Shown here piece by piece: positions 35,272 to 44,021 of a stretch of 64,000 bases of DNA (position 1 is its first letter; each line of letters opens with the position of its first letter). The stretch comes from Gammaproteobacteria bacterium (lineage in GTDB: Bacteria > Pseudomonadota > Gammaproteobacteria > HTCC5015): positions 62,001-126,000 of the forward strand of contig JANQRI010000015.1 in NCBI GenBank assembly GCA_028284675.1. The letters run 5' to 3'. Position numbers and translations under genes: made by a program. The notes under the pieces are model-generated. The model was given only the letters and a program-made list of their open reading frames with translations. It had not been told where the DNA came from and searched no databases.

Positions 35272-36495
35272 ATGAGCACTGTGAAATTACCTATCTACAT
35301 GGACTATGCGGCAACCACTCCGGTGGACAAACGTGTCGCGGATAAAATGTTTGCCTGCCTGACTGGCGAGGGTGTTTTCGGAAACCCGGCATCACGCTCG
35401 CATTTATTTGGTTGGGATGCGGAGAAAATGATTGAACAGGCACGCGATCAGGTTGCGGCGCTGATTAACGCCGATCCGCGAGAAATTATCTGGACCAGCG
35501 GTGCAACCGAATCGGATAATCTGGCGATTAAGGGCGCAGCCCATTTTTATAAGAAAAAGGGTAAACATTTAGTTACGTTGAAAACCGAGCATAAAGCGGT
35601 GCTGGACAGCATGCGTCAGCTCGAACGCGAAGGTTATGAAGTGACCTATCTGGAGCCGGAAGCCGATGGGTTACTCGATCTGGAGAAGTTTAAAGCGGCA
35701 ATCCGTGAAGACACCCTGCTGGCTTCAATTATGCACGTCAATAGTGAGATCGGTGTGATTCAGGATATTGCGGCTATTGGCGCAATCTGTCGCGAAAACC
35801 GTGTGATATTTCATGTCGATGCGGCCCAAAGCGCCGGTAAAATACCGATCGACCTCGCGCAACTACCGGTTGATTTAATGTCTTTTTGTGCCCATAAAGT
35901 TTATGGGCCCAAAGGTATCGGTGCATTGTATGTTCGCCGTAAGCCCCGTATTCGAATTGAGGCACAAATTCACGGTGGCGGCCATGAACGCAGTCTGAGA
36001 TCAGGCACACTGGCGACCCATCAGATTGTCGGTATGGGGGAGGCTTTCCGCATTGCCGCCGCAGAGATGGCTGAAGACGATACACGGATTCGCCGCCTGC
36101 GTGACCGTTTATGGGACGGTATCAAGGATATTGAAGCGGTTTATCTGAACGGTGATATGGAGCACCGTATTGCCGGTAATCTGAACGTAAGCTTTGAATA
36201 TATTGAAGGGGAAAGCCTGATTATGGCATTGCGTGATCTGGCCGTATCGTCCGGTTCCGCATGTACCAGCGCAAGCCTGGAGCCGAGCTATGTATTACGC
36301 GCGATTGGCCGTGTCGATCAATTGGCACACAGCTCGGTCCGGTTTTCAATCGGCAAGTACACAACTGAAGCGGAAATCGATTATGCGATTGATAAAATTC
36401 ATGCGGCGGTCAGCAAATTACGGGATATGTCTCCATTATGGGAAATGTACAAACAAGGCGTGGACCTGGAGTCCGTGCAGTGGGTGACACACTAG
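35272..36495 (+). CDS. iscS: Cysteine desulfurase IscS
   Basis: The 407-residue protein closely follows E. coli IscS: PIYMDYAATTPVD, TSGATESDNLAIKGAA, PLP lysine Lys209 in CAHKVYGPKG, and catalytic Cys331 in SSGSACTSASLEPSYVLRA (within 331 to 349). The C-terminal SPLWEMYKQGVDLESVQW, which contacts IscU, is conserved. It precedes iscU by 24 bases. Confidence 0.97.
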   Translation: MSTVKLPIYMDYAATTPVDKRVADKMFACLTGEGVFGNPASRSHLFGWDAEKMIEQARDQVAALINADPREIIWTSGATESDNLAIKGAAHFYKKKGKHLVTLKTEHKAVLDSMRQLEREGYEVTYLEPEADGLLDLEKFKAAIREDTLLASIMHVNSEIGVIQDIAAIGAICRENRVIFHVDAAQSAGKIPIDLAQLPVDLMSFCAHKVYGPKGIGALYVRRKPRIRIEAQIHGGGHERSLRSGTLATHQIVGMGEAFRIAAAEMAEDDTRIRRLRDRLWDGIKDIEAVYLNGDMEHRIAGNLNVSFEYIEGESLIMALRDLAVSSGSACTSASLEPSYVLRAIGRVDQLAHSSVRFSIGKYTTEAEIDYAIDKIHAAVSKLRDMSPLWEMYKQGVDLESVQWVTH

Positions 36496-36519
36496 GGGTT
36501 ACCGGGAGGTACACAGATT

Positions 36520-36933
36520 ATGTATAGCGAGAAAATCATTGATCATTATGAAAATCCGCGCAACGCGGGTGCATTTGACCGTAATGATAAAACGGTCGGG
36601 ACCGGCGTGGTCGGTGCCCCCGCAGCCGGTGATGTGATGAAATTGCAAATCAAAGTCAATGCAGATGGAATTATCGAAGATGCCCGTTTTAAAACATACG
36701 GTTGCGGATCTGCGATAGCTTCCAGCTCTTTGGCAACCGAGTGGCTGATGGGCAAAACCCTGGAAGAGGCGCTGATGATCAAAAATACCGCCATTGCGGA
36801 AGAGCTTGCGCTACCACCGATAAAAATTCACTGCTCAGTACTTGCTGAGGATGCCATTGCAGCGGCGATTGCCGATTATCGGCAAAAAAACCCGGAGTTA
36901 CAGGCTACTGATCAGCAGGCAGCCAGCGGCTAA
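36520..36933 (+). CDS. iscU: Fe-S scaffold protein IscU with Cys-to-Ala at the first ligand position
   Basis: The 137-residue protein is unmistakably IscU: MYSEKIIDHYENPRNAG, KLQIKVNADGIIEDARFKTY, SAIASSSLATEW and the HscA-recognition-type motif LPPIK. However, the first cluster cysteine (Cys37 of E. coli) is Ala36 here: the codons at 36616-36633 read GCC CCC GCA GCC GGT GAT, giving APAAGD instead of APACGD. Asp38, Cys62 and Cys105 remain. The tail after residue 125 is longer than in E. coli. iscA, hscB, hscA, fdx and iscX, which normally follow, are absent. Scaffold function may therefore be altered (inference). Confidence 0.93.
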   Translation: MYSEKIIDHYENPRNAGAFDRNDKTVGTGVVGAPAAGDVMKLQIKVNADGIIEDARFKTYGCGSAIASSSLATEWLMGKTLEEALMIKNTAIAEELALPPIKIHCSVLAEDAIAAAIADYRQKNPELQATDQQAASG

Positions 36934-37235
36934 TCGTTTCAGCTCCAATAATACCGGCAGTCAGCCCGGTTTGACTTTCTTAAGTGCACAAACCCGCGTA
37001 AAATCGCGGGTTTATCTATTCCGGCGATAAAATCCGGCCGGGCCATGATTCACACAGGGATGCGTGTTGTGGTTGCATAGTGTTGACAGCTAAGCATGGT
37101 TGTTTCAGCGCAGCCGGCAGGCTGCTGTCAAACCGGGGGATGAGCAATTTACATTTCCGTAGTTTCGGCGAAATTAACCAGAACGGGGGTATTTCGTCAC
37201 TGATTTAACAGAAATAATTTGGAGATTTAGTATTT
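36934..37235. other. iscU-ndk intergenic region with terminator
   Basis: A terminator-like hairpin (AAACCCGCG/CGCGGGTTT, 36990-37013) lies after iscU. The rest, up to ndk, shows no remnant of iscA, hscB, hscA, fdx or iscX that I can recognise. An AATTTGGAGATTT ribosome-binding region precedes ndk. Confidence 0.5.
36990..37013 (+). terminator. Intrinsic terminator after iscU
   Basis: A perfect 9-bp stem (36990-36998 with 37005-37013) has a 6-base loop and ends in TTTATCTATT. The GC-rich lower half and A/T flanks suit a terminator, though the T-tract is short. Confidence 0.6.
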
Positions 37236-37670
37236 ATGGCGATAGAACGCACATTATCAATTATTAAACCCGATGGCGTTGCAAAAAACCTGATCGGTGA
37301 AATTTACACACGCTTTGAGAAAGCCGGCCTGCAGATCGTCGGTGCAAAAATGCTGCATCTTAGTAGCGACCAGGCAGAATCTTTTTATGCGGTGCACAAA
37401 GAGCGCCCGTTTTTCAAAGATCTGGTAAGTTTTATGACCTCCGGGCCGGTTATGGCCCAGGTCCTGGAAGGGGAAGCGGCGATTGCCAAGAACCGCGAGC
37501 TGATGGGAGCAACCAACCCGGCAGATGCGGACCCCGGAACAATAAGAGCAGATTTTGCCACAACGGTCGATGAAAATATCGTACACGGTTCGGATGGCCC
37601 TGAAACCGCTGCACTCGAAATCGAGTTCTTTTTCAGTGGAGAAGCTCAGGTTTGCGCCCGAACCCGGTGA
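37236..37670 (+). CDS. ndk: Nucleoside diphosphate kinase
   Basis: The 144-residue NDP kinase transfers phosphate from ATP to NDPs via a phospho-His intermediate. ERTLSIIKPDGVAKNLIGEI, the ANTER-like segment MGATNPADADPGTIRADFA and the active-site His in NIVHGSDG (about 117) are all present. In Pseudomonas ndk follows the complete isc operon; here it follows iscU directly. Confidence 0.97.
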   Translation: MAIERTLSIIKPDGVAKNLIGEIYTRFEKAGLQIVGAKMLHLSSDQAESFYAVHKERPFFKDLVSFMTSGPVMAQVLEGEAAIAKNRELMGATNPADADPGTIRADFATTVDENIVHGSDGPETAALEIEFFFSGEAQVCARTR

Positions 37671-37705
37671 TAGGGTTGACGGCATAACACCCGGCACGGC
37701 AGAAA

Positions 37706-38836
37706 ATGGTAATGAACCCAGGCACGATCAAAAAGCTGAATCTACTGGACTTTGATCAGCAGGCCCTGCGTGGTTTTTTCGAATCGCTTGAGGAAAAGTC
37801 GTTTCGGGCCCAGCAGTTAATCAACTGGGTTCACCAGCGCGGCATTGATGATTTCAATGCGATGACCAATGTCAGCAAATCCTTACGGCTCAGGCTGGAG
37901 TCTATCGCTGAGATTCGCCCCCCTAAAGTCGTGATGACGCAGACATCGGTGGACGGCACTTACAAATGGCTGCTTGAACTGGATCGACCTGAGGGTAAAA
38001 GCGGCCCAAGCAACCGCATTGAAATGGTGTTTATTCCGGAACCGGGGCGGGGGACTTTATGCATTTCCTCACAGGTAGGCTGTAGTCTGGATTGCACGTT
38101 TTGCTCAACTGCGCAGCAGGGTTTTAACCGCAATTTAACGACCGGTGAAATCATCGGTCAGTTATGGTTGGCCAGAAAACTGTTGTCAGCGCATGGGCTT
38201 ACCGGTGCAATTACCAATGTCGTACTGATGGGTATGGGTGAGCCATTGTTAAATTTCAACAATGTAGTGCCTGCACTGAAACTGATGATGGATGATCAGG
38301 CTTATGGGCTCAGTAAGCGCCGGGTTACGCTAAGCACTGCGGGTGTCGTGCCGATGATTGACCGGCTGCGCGCAGAAACCGATGTCAGTCTGGCGGTATC
38401 ACTGCATGCTCCGGACAATGCGTTGCGCGATAAGCTGGTACCAATTAACAAAAAGTTTCCACTCGAAGAACTTATGCCGGCCTGTCGTCGTTATCTGGAT
38501 AAACAAAATAAGCGCCGCATTACATTCGAGTATGTGATGTTGGACAATATTAATGATCAACCGCAACATGCCCGGGCACTTGCTGCATTACTGAAAGATA
38601 TTCCCAGTAAAATTAATCTGATCCCTTTCAACCCATTTCCAAATACAGTTTACAAACGCTCTCCGGACAAGGTGATTGAGCGGTTTAGCATGTATCTGCA
38701 GAAGCAAGGTTATGTCGCTACAGTCAGGAAAACCCGTGGTGATGATATTGACGCAGCCTGCGGACAATTGGTTGGCAATGTACAGGATCGCAGCGGTCGG
38801 CAAATTCGATTCGAAAGGCGTTATGCCAATGCATAA
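37706..38836 (+). CDS. rlmN: Dual-specificity rRNA/tRNA (adenine-C2)-methyltransferase RlmN
   Basis: The 376-residue radical SAM enzyme methylates A2503 of 23S rRNA and A37 of some tRNAs. The [4Fe-4S] motif CX3CX2C is at Cys126, Cys130 and Cys133 (CSLDCTFCS). GMGEPLLNFNNVVPAL and the catalytic Cys region near the C-terminus (DIDAACGQL) are conserved. The start is ATG 37706 or 37712. Being an Fe-S enzyme, it depends on whatever cluster assembly this cell uses. Confidence 0.96.
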   Translation: MVMNPGTIKKLNLLDFDQQALRGFFESLEEKSFRAQQLINWVHQRGIDDFNAMTNVSKSLRLRLESIAEIRPPKVVMTQTSVDGTYKWLLELDRPEGKSGPSNRIEMVFIPEPGRGTLCISSQVGCSLDCTFCSTAQQGFNRNLTTGEIIGQLWLARKLLSAHGLTGAITNVVLMGMGEPLLNFNNVVPALKLMMDDQAYGLSKRRVTLSTAGVVPMIDRLRAETDVSLAVSLHAPDNALRDKLVPINKKFPLEELMPACRRYLDKQNKRRITFEYVMLDNINDQPQHARALAALLKDIPSKINLIPFNPFPNTVYKRSPDKVIERFSMYLQKQGYVATVRKTRGDDIDAACGQLVGNVQDRSGRQIRFERRYANA

Positions 38837-38899
38837 TTTAATATAAATAGCTAATCGACGATAAAAAAGATGAGATCATACTCAATAGCGAGGTCGGTA

Positions 38900-39667
38900 A
38901 TGATAAACAGGAAAGCCATACTCATTATGCCTTTGGTAGCTGTTTTAGCTGCCTGCAGTTCTCCGGCACCGAAGTCTAAATCGGCCAATCTTTCCCGCGC
39001 AGCTCAGGTCAATGCCCAGCTCGGCAGCGGTTATTTGGCGCAAGGTAAACTGGAGTACTCAAAAATAAAGTTTGAAAAAGCATTAAAACAGGACCCGGGG
39101 CTACCGGAAGCACATGCCGGGTATGGCTTGTTATTAGCACGCCTGGGGCAAATCGAGGATGCTGAAAAACACTTTAAAAGGGCGCTGCGCAAAGATCCGT
39201 ATAACTCCGAAACATTAAACAATTACGGTACTTTTTTGTGTGGAGAAAAACGCTTTGAAGAGGCTGAGCAGCAATTTATGTCTGCATTAAAAGACCCACT
39301 TTATAAAACTCCGGAGTTCGCATACACGAATGCCGGACGATGCAGTTTAAAGTCTTCCAATTATGACCGGGCGGAGGCTTATTTTGGGAAAGCGCTGCAA
39401 AGCAACCCGCGGTTTCCCGATGCATTGTACGAACTTGCCGCTTTAAACGATAAGCGCCGTAACTACCGTGTTGCAAACTCATATATCCAGAAATTCGATG
39501 ATTACGGGACTCACACGCCGGACAGTCTCTGGTTGGCGATACGCCTTGCAAAAATCAATGGTGATAAAAATGCGCAAGCCAGTTATGAATTGTTGTTAAG
39601 AAATAAATTCCCCGACTCGGAAAAAGCCGCGCTATTGCGCAGTAAAGGGGGCAAACGGTTGAATTAA
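38900..39667 (+). CDS. pilF: Type IV pilus biogenesis lipoprotein PilF/PilW
   Basis: The 255-residue TPR lipoprotein helps assemble the PilQ secretin. From ATG 38900 it has a lipoprotein signal MINRKAILIMPLVAVLAAC. Four or more tetratricopeptide repeats follow (about 35-210; LGSGYLAQGKLEYSKIKFEK, AHAGYGLLLARLGQIEDAEK, NNYGTFLCGEKRFEEAEQQF). The in-frame ATG at 38870 would add ten residues ahead of the signal and is less likely. It overlaps rodZ by one base. Confidence 0.9.
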   Translation: MINRKAILIMPLVAVLAACSSPAPKSKSANLSRAAQVNAQLGSGYLAQGKLEYSKIKFEKALKQDPGLPEAHAGYGLLLARLGQIEDAEKHFKRALRKDPYNSETLNNYGTFLCGEKRFEEAEQQFMSALKDPLYKTPEFAYTNAGRCSLKSSNYDRAEAYFGKALQSNPRFPDALYELAALNDKRRNYRVANSYIQKFDDYGTHTPDSLWLAIRLAKINGDKNAQASYELLLRNKFPDSEKAALLRSKGGKRLN

Positions 39668-40650
39668 TGAGCGGCACTCAGGAAAAAATTGGTTTTGGCA
39701 ACCGTTTACGGGCAGCACGGGAAGTCGCACACTTGTCGCAGGATGCAGTGGCTGAGTCGCTGCACCTGGAGAAAAGTTACATCGCCGCGTTAGAGTTGGA
39801 AAACCATCAGGCATTACCGGCGCCGACATTCGTACGTGGTTACATACGCGCGTATGCCAGGTTATTGGGCTGTGACGCTGATGAGCTGATTACATTATAC
39901 AATCAGCAATGTGGTGAACAGCAAAGCTCGTTGAATATTTCCCCGACCAAATCAGGTGAGTACAGCAGGCACCCAATATTTTTGATGATCACAGTGGCAA
40001 TGATTGCAGTATTGCTGGCGTTGCTGATTATGTGGAGTCGTGATTTTATAAACACGTCTAAAACACCGTTGACCGTGAGCCCGAATAGTATAACAACTGA
40101 AACGGCTGAAATTTCAGAACCGAATGCTAGTGAAGCCGGCATCGATATGCCTCCAACGGTCGCGCTGGTAACTGATACAGTAAGTACTGTAACAGAGCCG
40201 ACTGCGCAACCGGATGGGAGTGAAGCGCAAACTATTGTCGATGAACCTGAGTTTGTTGCGGTAATAAAAGAAGAAGTGCCGACGACAGAAGCGGTTTCCG
40301 AGGCGGATGCAGTACAAGTGGCTTCAACAGATAATGACACTGGTACACGGGAAATCACTCCGATCGCTCCAAGCGGTGAAGACCGGGTGGTGTTGCGATT
40401 TACCGGTGAGTCCTGGGTTGAGATGTTTGATGCGAATGGGTATCGGCTGGTATTCGGTTTATATGATGAAACCGCAAGACCATTGTCTTTGCAGGGAACG
40501 GCTCCATTTCAGCTTACTTTAGGTGATGCAACACATGTGGATATCACCGTTAACGAGGCTGATATTAATATTCAACCGTATATTCGTTCAAATAAAACCG
40601 CACGCTTTTTGGTTGAATTACCAGCTGCAATGACTGTAAACAGACCTTAA
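39667..40650 (+). CDS. rodZ: Cytoskeletal protein RodZ
   Basis: The 327-residue protein links MreB to the cell wall machinery and sets rod shape. It has a cytoplasmic helix-turn-helix domain (about 8-75, GNRLRAAREVAHLSQDAVAE), a single transmembrane helix (about 102-123), a long Thr/Glu/Ala-rich periplasmic linker and a C-terminal beta domain (about 240-325, VVLRFTGESWVEMFDANGYR). ATG overlaps the pilF stop (TAATGA). In related genomes ispG would follow; here hisS follows after 36 bases. Confidence 0.92.
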   Translation: MSGTQEKIGFGNRLRAAREVAHLSQDAVAESLHLEKSYIAALELENHQALPAPTFVRGYIRAYARLLGCDADELITLYNQQCGEQQSSLNISPTKSGEYSRHPIFLMITVAMIAVLLALLIMWSRDFINTSKTPLTVSPNSITTETAEISEPNASEAGIDMPPTVALVTDTVSTVTEPTAQPDGSEAQTIVDEPEFVAVIKEEVPTTEAVSEADAVQVASTDNDTGTREITPIAPSGEDRVVLRFTGESWVEMFDANGYRLVFGLYDETARPLSLQGTAPFQLTLGDATHVDITVNEADINIQPYIRSNKTARFLVELPAAMTVNRP

Positions 40651-40686
40651 GGTTTTCAATACACTACTGATCTTTCCCACTTTACT

Positions 40687-41967
40687 ATGTCTAAAAACAT
40701 ACAGTCCGTACGCGGGATGCATGATGTCTTGCCCGCTGATGTGAAACCATGGCAACAGCTGGAGCACAGCTTGCGCAGTCTGATGCATGCTTATGGTTAT
40801 CAGGAAATTCGTTTACCGCTGTTGGAAAAAACCGAGTTGTTCGCACGCTCTATTGGCGATGTAACCGATATCGTCGAAAAGGAAATGTATACCTTTGAGG
40901 ATCGAAGTGGCGAGAGCCTTTCGCTTCGGCCGGAAGGTACTGCCAGCTGTGTACGGGCAGGTATTCAGCACGGTCTGCTGCATAATCAAATACAGAAGCT
41001 TTGGTATATGGGCACTATGTACCGGCATGAGCGCCCGCAGAAGGGACGTTACCGTGAGTTTAGTCAGCTGGGTGTTGAAGCTTTCGGGTTAGGTGGACCG
41101 GATATTGATGCAGAACTGATTATTATGGGCGCACGCCTTTGGCGTGAGCTCGGTTTAAATAATATTTGTCTTGAGCTGAATTCGCTCGGTACTCATCAGG
41201 AAAGAGCTACATATCGCGAGGCATTAACCGAATATTTCAAATCAAGGTTTAATGAGCTGGATGCTGACAGCCGTGCCAGACTGGATCGTAACCCATTGCG
41301 TATTCTGGACAGTAAAAATCCTGAAATGCAGCCATTAATTGGAATCGCACCGGTTCTCAGCGACTACTTAGGTGCTGAATCCTCCTCACATTTTCAGGGG
41401 TTGCTGGAGCGCCTCAACAAAGCCGGGATTGATTATCAGCTCAATCCACGTCTGGTACGAGGCCTGGATTACTATAATTTAACGGTTTTTGAATGGACAA
41501 CAAATGAACTTGGTGCACAAGGCACTGTCTGTGCAGGTGGCCGTTATGATGGTTTGGTTGCACAGTTAGGCGGGTCAGCGACTCCGGCAATCGGTTTTGC
41601 GATGGGTTTGGAACGCCTGTTGGCGTTACTGCAGAAAAATACTGAACCACAGCCGGCCGGTTCTCCGGATGTTTACATTATTACAATCGGTGAAGCTGCC
41701 GAAGCCGGCGGTTTAAGCTTTGCAGAGTCGGTTAGGAATATCTTGCCGGGGCGAAGTATAGTGTATCATTGCGGCCCCGGTGGTTTGAAAAACCGCCTGA
41801 AACGGGCAGACCGCAGTGGCGCGGAGCTGGCCCTGATTATTGGTGACGATGAGCTGGCCAAACAGACGGTACTGGCAAAACCATTGCGAAACACCACCGA
41901 TAGCCAGCTTGAAGTGGCTGAAGCAGCGTTAGAGGACTATCTCAAAACATATTTTATTAACAGGTAA
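40687..41967 (+). CDS. hisS: Histidyl-tRNA synthetase
   Basis: The 426-residue class II synthetase shows VRGMHDVLPAD at the start, motif 2 MYRHERPQKGRYREFSQLGV, the histidine-specific loops LVRGLDYYNLTVFEW and GGRYDGLVAQLGG, and motif 3 PAIGFAMGLERLLALL. A C-terminal anticodon-binding domain follows. yfgM begins 6 bases later. Confidence 0.97.
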   Translation: MSKNIQSVRGMHDVLPADVKPWQQLEHSLRSLMHAYGYQEIRLPLLEKTELFARSIGDVTDIVEKEMYTFEDRSGESLSLRPEGTASCVRAGIQHGLLHNQIQKLWYMGTMYRHERPQKGRYREFSQLGVEAFGLGGPDIDAELIIMGARLWRELGLNNICLELNSLGTHQERATYREALTEYFKSRFNELDADSRARLDRNPLRILDSKNPEMQPLIGIAPVLSDYLGAESSSHFQGLLERLNKAGIDYQLNPRLVRGLDYYNLTVFEWTTNELGAQGTVCAGGRYDGLVAQLGGSATPAIGFAMGLERLLALLQKNTEPQPAGSPDVYIITIGEAAEAGGLSFAESVRNILPGRSIVYHCGPGGLKNRLKRADRSGAELALIIGDDELAKQTVLAKPLRNTTDSQLEVAEAALEDYLKTYFINR

Positions 41968-41973
41968 AACCCG

Positions 41974-42618
41974 ATGGAAGTATATACAACAGAAGAAGAA
42001 CAGATTGATGCGGTAAAAAAATGGTGGCGGGAGAATGGCACAGCTGTGGTCGGCGGCGTGGTCATTGGTCTCGCAGCCCTGTTTGGTTGGCAGGGTTGGG
42101 AAAAGCATCGTGATGCTCAGGCTGAGCAGGCATCGACTATCTATTCACAAATCATGGTTGCGGCGAATACCGGTGACTTGAGCAATGCTGAAGGAGCGGT
42201 GGATGATCTGCTGGGAGAATTTCCCGGCACCCCTTATGCAGCTCTGGCCGCACTGGTATCGGCGAAAACAGCAGTGCAGGGTGGTGAATATGATTTGGCG
42301 ATGTCCCGTCTTCAGTGGATTATTGAACATGCGAAACAACAGAACCTGATCATAATTGCTAAATTAAGGCTTGCAAGATTGCATATCGTGAATCAACGTC
42401 TGGATGAGGCGGAACTGTTATTGAATGAATCGTACCCGGCAGATTACGCCGGCCTGTTGCAGGAATTAAAAGGTGATTTATATGCAGCCTCAGGTGAATT
42501 TACCGCCGCCCGCGATGCATATGATAAAGCTTTGGCTTCTGATGTGCTTCCTGAGAACCGGCAGGTGATTGAAATAAAACGGGATGCACTGGCTGAAACT
42601 GCAACGAGTGGATCTTAG
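41974..42618 (+). CDS. yfgM: YfgM-family membrane-anchored TPR protein
   Basis: The 214-residue protein has a short cytoplasmic N-terminus (EEEQIDAVKKWWRENG), one transmembrane helix (about 24-44) and a TPR-like periplasmic domain. This matches YfgM, an ancillary SecYEG/PpiD chaperone partner, and the gene lies in its usual hisS-yfgM-bamB order. Confidence 0.9.
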   Translation: MEVYTTEEEQIDAVKKWWRENGTAVVGGVVIGLAALFGWQGWEKHRDAQAEQASTIYSQIMVAANTGDLSNAEGAVDDLLGEFPGTPYAALAALVSAKTAVQGGEYDLAMSRLQWIIEHAKQQNLIIIAKLRLARLHIVNQRLDEAELLLNESYPADYAGLLQELKGDLYAASGEFTAARDAYDKALASDVLPENRQVIEIKRDALAETATSGS

Positions 42619-42622
42619 TCGA

Positions 42623-43804
42623 ATGCTGAAGCTTAAAACCCTTTTTTATGTATTTATGGCACTGTTGTTGTCTGCCTGCGGTGGTACTGATAATACCGAG
42701 CCGCCATCGCCATTACGTACATTTGATGCCGAAGCCAATTTTAAACAGCTTTGGAGCATTGAGGTCGGCAGCGATGCTGAAGATTATCAGGGACAGCTTA
42801 AGCCTTACATCGGCAGTAACACAATATATATCGCCGATCATTCCGGGCGTATTACTGCGCTTGATAAAAGCGAAGGTAAAGTACTCTGGCAGATTAAGAC
42901 CGGTTTGAATCTGCTGGGTGGTATTGGCGGTGGTGCAGGCATGCTGTTTGTCGCGACCCGTGAAGGAGAATTATTTGCATTTTGGCAAAAAGACGGCGGG
43001 CAAGCCTGGAAAAGTCCGTTAAACAGCGAAATGTTGGCACCGCCGGCGGTGGATTCCGGTGTTGTGGTAGTGCGCACCACGGACGGTAATTTACAGGCTT
43101 TATCGCTGACTAACGGTGAAAAGCTCTGGTCATACCGCTATAAAGTCCCGTCACTGAGCCTGCGTGGCACTGCCAGCCCGGTTGTATTTGCCGGCGGTGT
43201 GCTAAGTGGTACAGATAATGGGCGCCTGGCGGCAGTTGCTGCATCCGATGGTCGTTTACTGTGGGAAACATCCATTTCGGTACCTTCAGGAAGATCAGAG
43301 TTATCCAGAATGGTGGATATCGATATACCGGTTATCGTGAACAAAGGAATCATTTATGTTGCAACCTATCAGGGCCGGATTCTCGCGATTAATATGAAGG
43401 GTGGTCAGACAATCTGGGCGCGTGATATTTCAACGTTTCGTGAGATGAGTATAGATGATGATAATATTTATCTTGCTGATGAAAACAGCCATGTCTGGGC
43501 GTTTAACCGCCTGGTCGGGCAAACGGTATGGCGACAGGATAAACTGCATGCACGGCCGTCTTCAGGTACGGCGGTATACCGTGATGCGATCCTGGTTGCT
43601 GATTTTGAAGGCTATCTTCATGCGATGGATGATGCTGACGGCCGTTTCATAGCCCGCACTCAAGTAAGCAAGGCAGGCATAGAAGTCGTACCGCAGGTCG
43701 ATGAAGATATAATTTATACTCTTAGCCGTGATGGGCGTCTGACTGCGCTGACACTGCAGCGGCTTGATATTGAGCAGTTGCAATCGGCAAACCGTACTGA
43801 TTAG
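42623..43804 (+). CDS. bamB: Outer-membrane assembly lipoprotein BamB
   Basis: The 393-residue lipoprotein of the BAM complex has signal MLKLKTLFYVFMALLLSAC and eight-bladed PQQ-like repeats such as GRITALDKSEGKVLWQIKTG, GNLQALSLTNGEKLWSYRYK and GRILAINMKGGQTIWARDI. ATG 42623 places the lipobox correctly; an upstream in-frame ATG inside yfgM would bury the signal. Its position between yfgM and der is conserved, so this rather than the copy after alr is the true bamB. Confidence 0.93.
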   Translation: MLKLKTLFYVFMALLLSACGGTDNTEPPSPLRTFDAEANFKQLWSIEVGSDAEDYQGQLKPYIGSNTIYIADHSGRITALDKSEGKVLWQIKTGLNLLGGIGGGAGMLFVATREGELFAFWQKDGGQAWKSPLNSEMLAPPAVDSGVVVVRTTDGNLQALSLTNGEKLWSYRYKVPSLSLRGTASPVVFAGGVLSGTDNGRLAAVAASDGRLLWETSISVPSGRSELSRMVDIDIPVIVNKGIIYVATYQGRILAINMKGGQTIWARDISTFREMSIDDDNIYLADENSHVWAFNRLVGQTVWRQDKLHARPSSGTAVYRDAILVADFEGYLHAMDDADGRFIARTQVSKAGIEVVPQVDEDIIYTLSRDGRLTALTLQRLDIEQLQSANRTD

Positions 43805-43849
43805 AACCTATATCAAGTGCCGCGCTAGCTGGTTTAGAAATAGGTTCTA
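43802..43849. repeat. Short MITE remnant
   Basis: A 48-bp stretch is bounded by perfect 10-bp inverted repeats TAGAACCTAT/ATAGGTTCTA, the same ends as the MITE. It abuts the complete short copy that starts at 43847, sharing the CTAG. It looks like an internally deleted element next to an intact one. Confidence 0.6.
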
Positions 43850-43993
43850 GAACCTATCTCTAAAATTAAACGAGCGCAGATGAGACGAGGCAAAAGTGAG
43901 TGAAAAAGCGGAGTTTATATAGAATAAATGAGCATTTTGAACGAGCTTTTAACGAAGTATCAGCAAGTACAGTAATTTTGAAATAGGTTCTAG
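43847..43993. mobile_element. MITE-like element, short copy
   Basis: This 147-bp non-coding element between bamB and der has inverted ends (CTAGAACCTATCTCTAAAATTA-type left end, 43847-43868; inverted right end 43973-43993). Its interior, GGCAAAAGTGAGTGAAAAAG then TAAATGAGCATTTTGAACGA, is nearly identical to that of the 292-bp copy at 12108-12399, but it lacks the hairpins. Confidence 0.75.
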
Positions 43994-44021
43994 TTACTTT
44001 TCATAGAAACCGGATTATTTC

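Noticed and set aside
36610..36640. Frameshift or misreading as cause of the missing IscU cysteine
   Set aside because: The frame is continuous with conserved residues on both sides, so a substitution is the simplest reading; a base-call error cannot be excluded from sequence alone.
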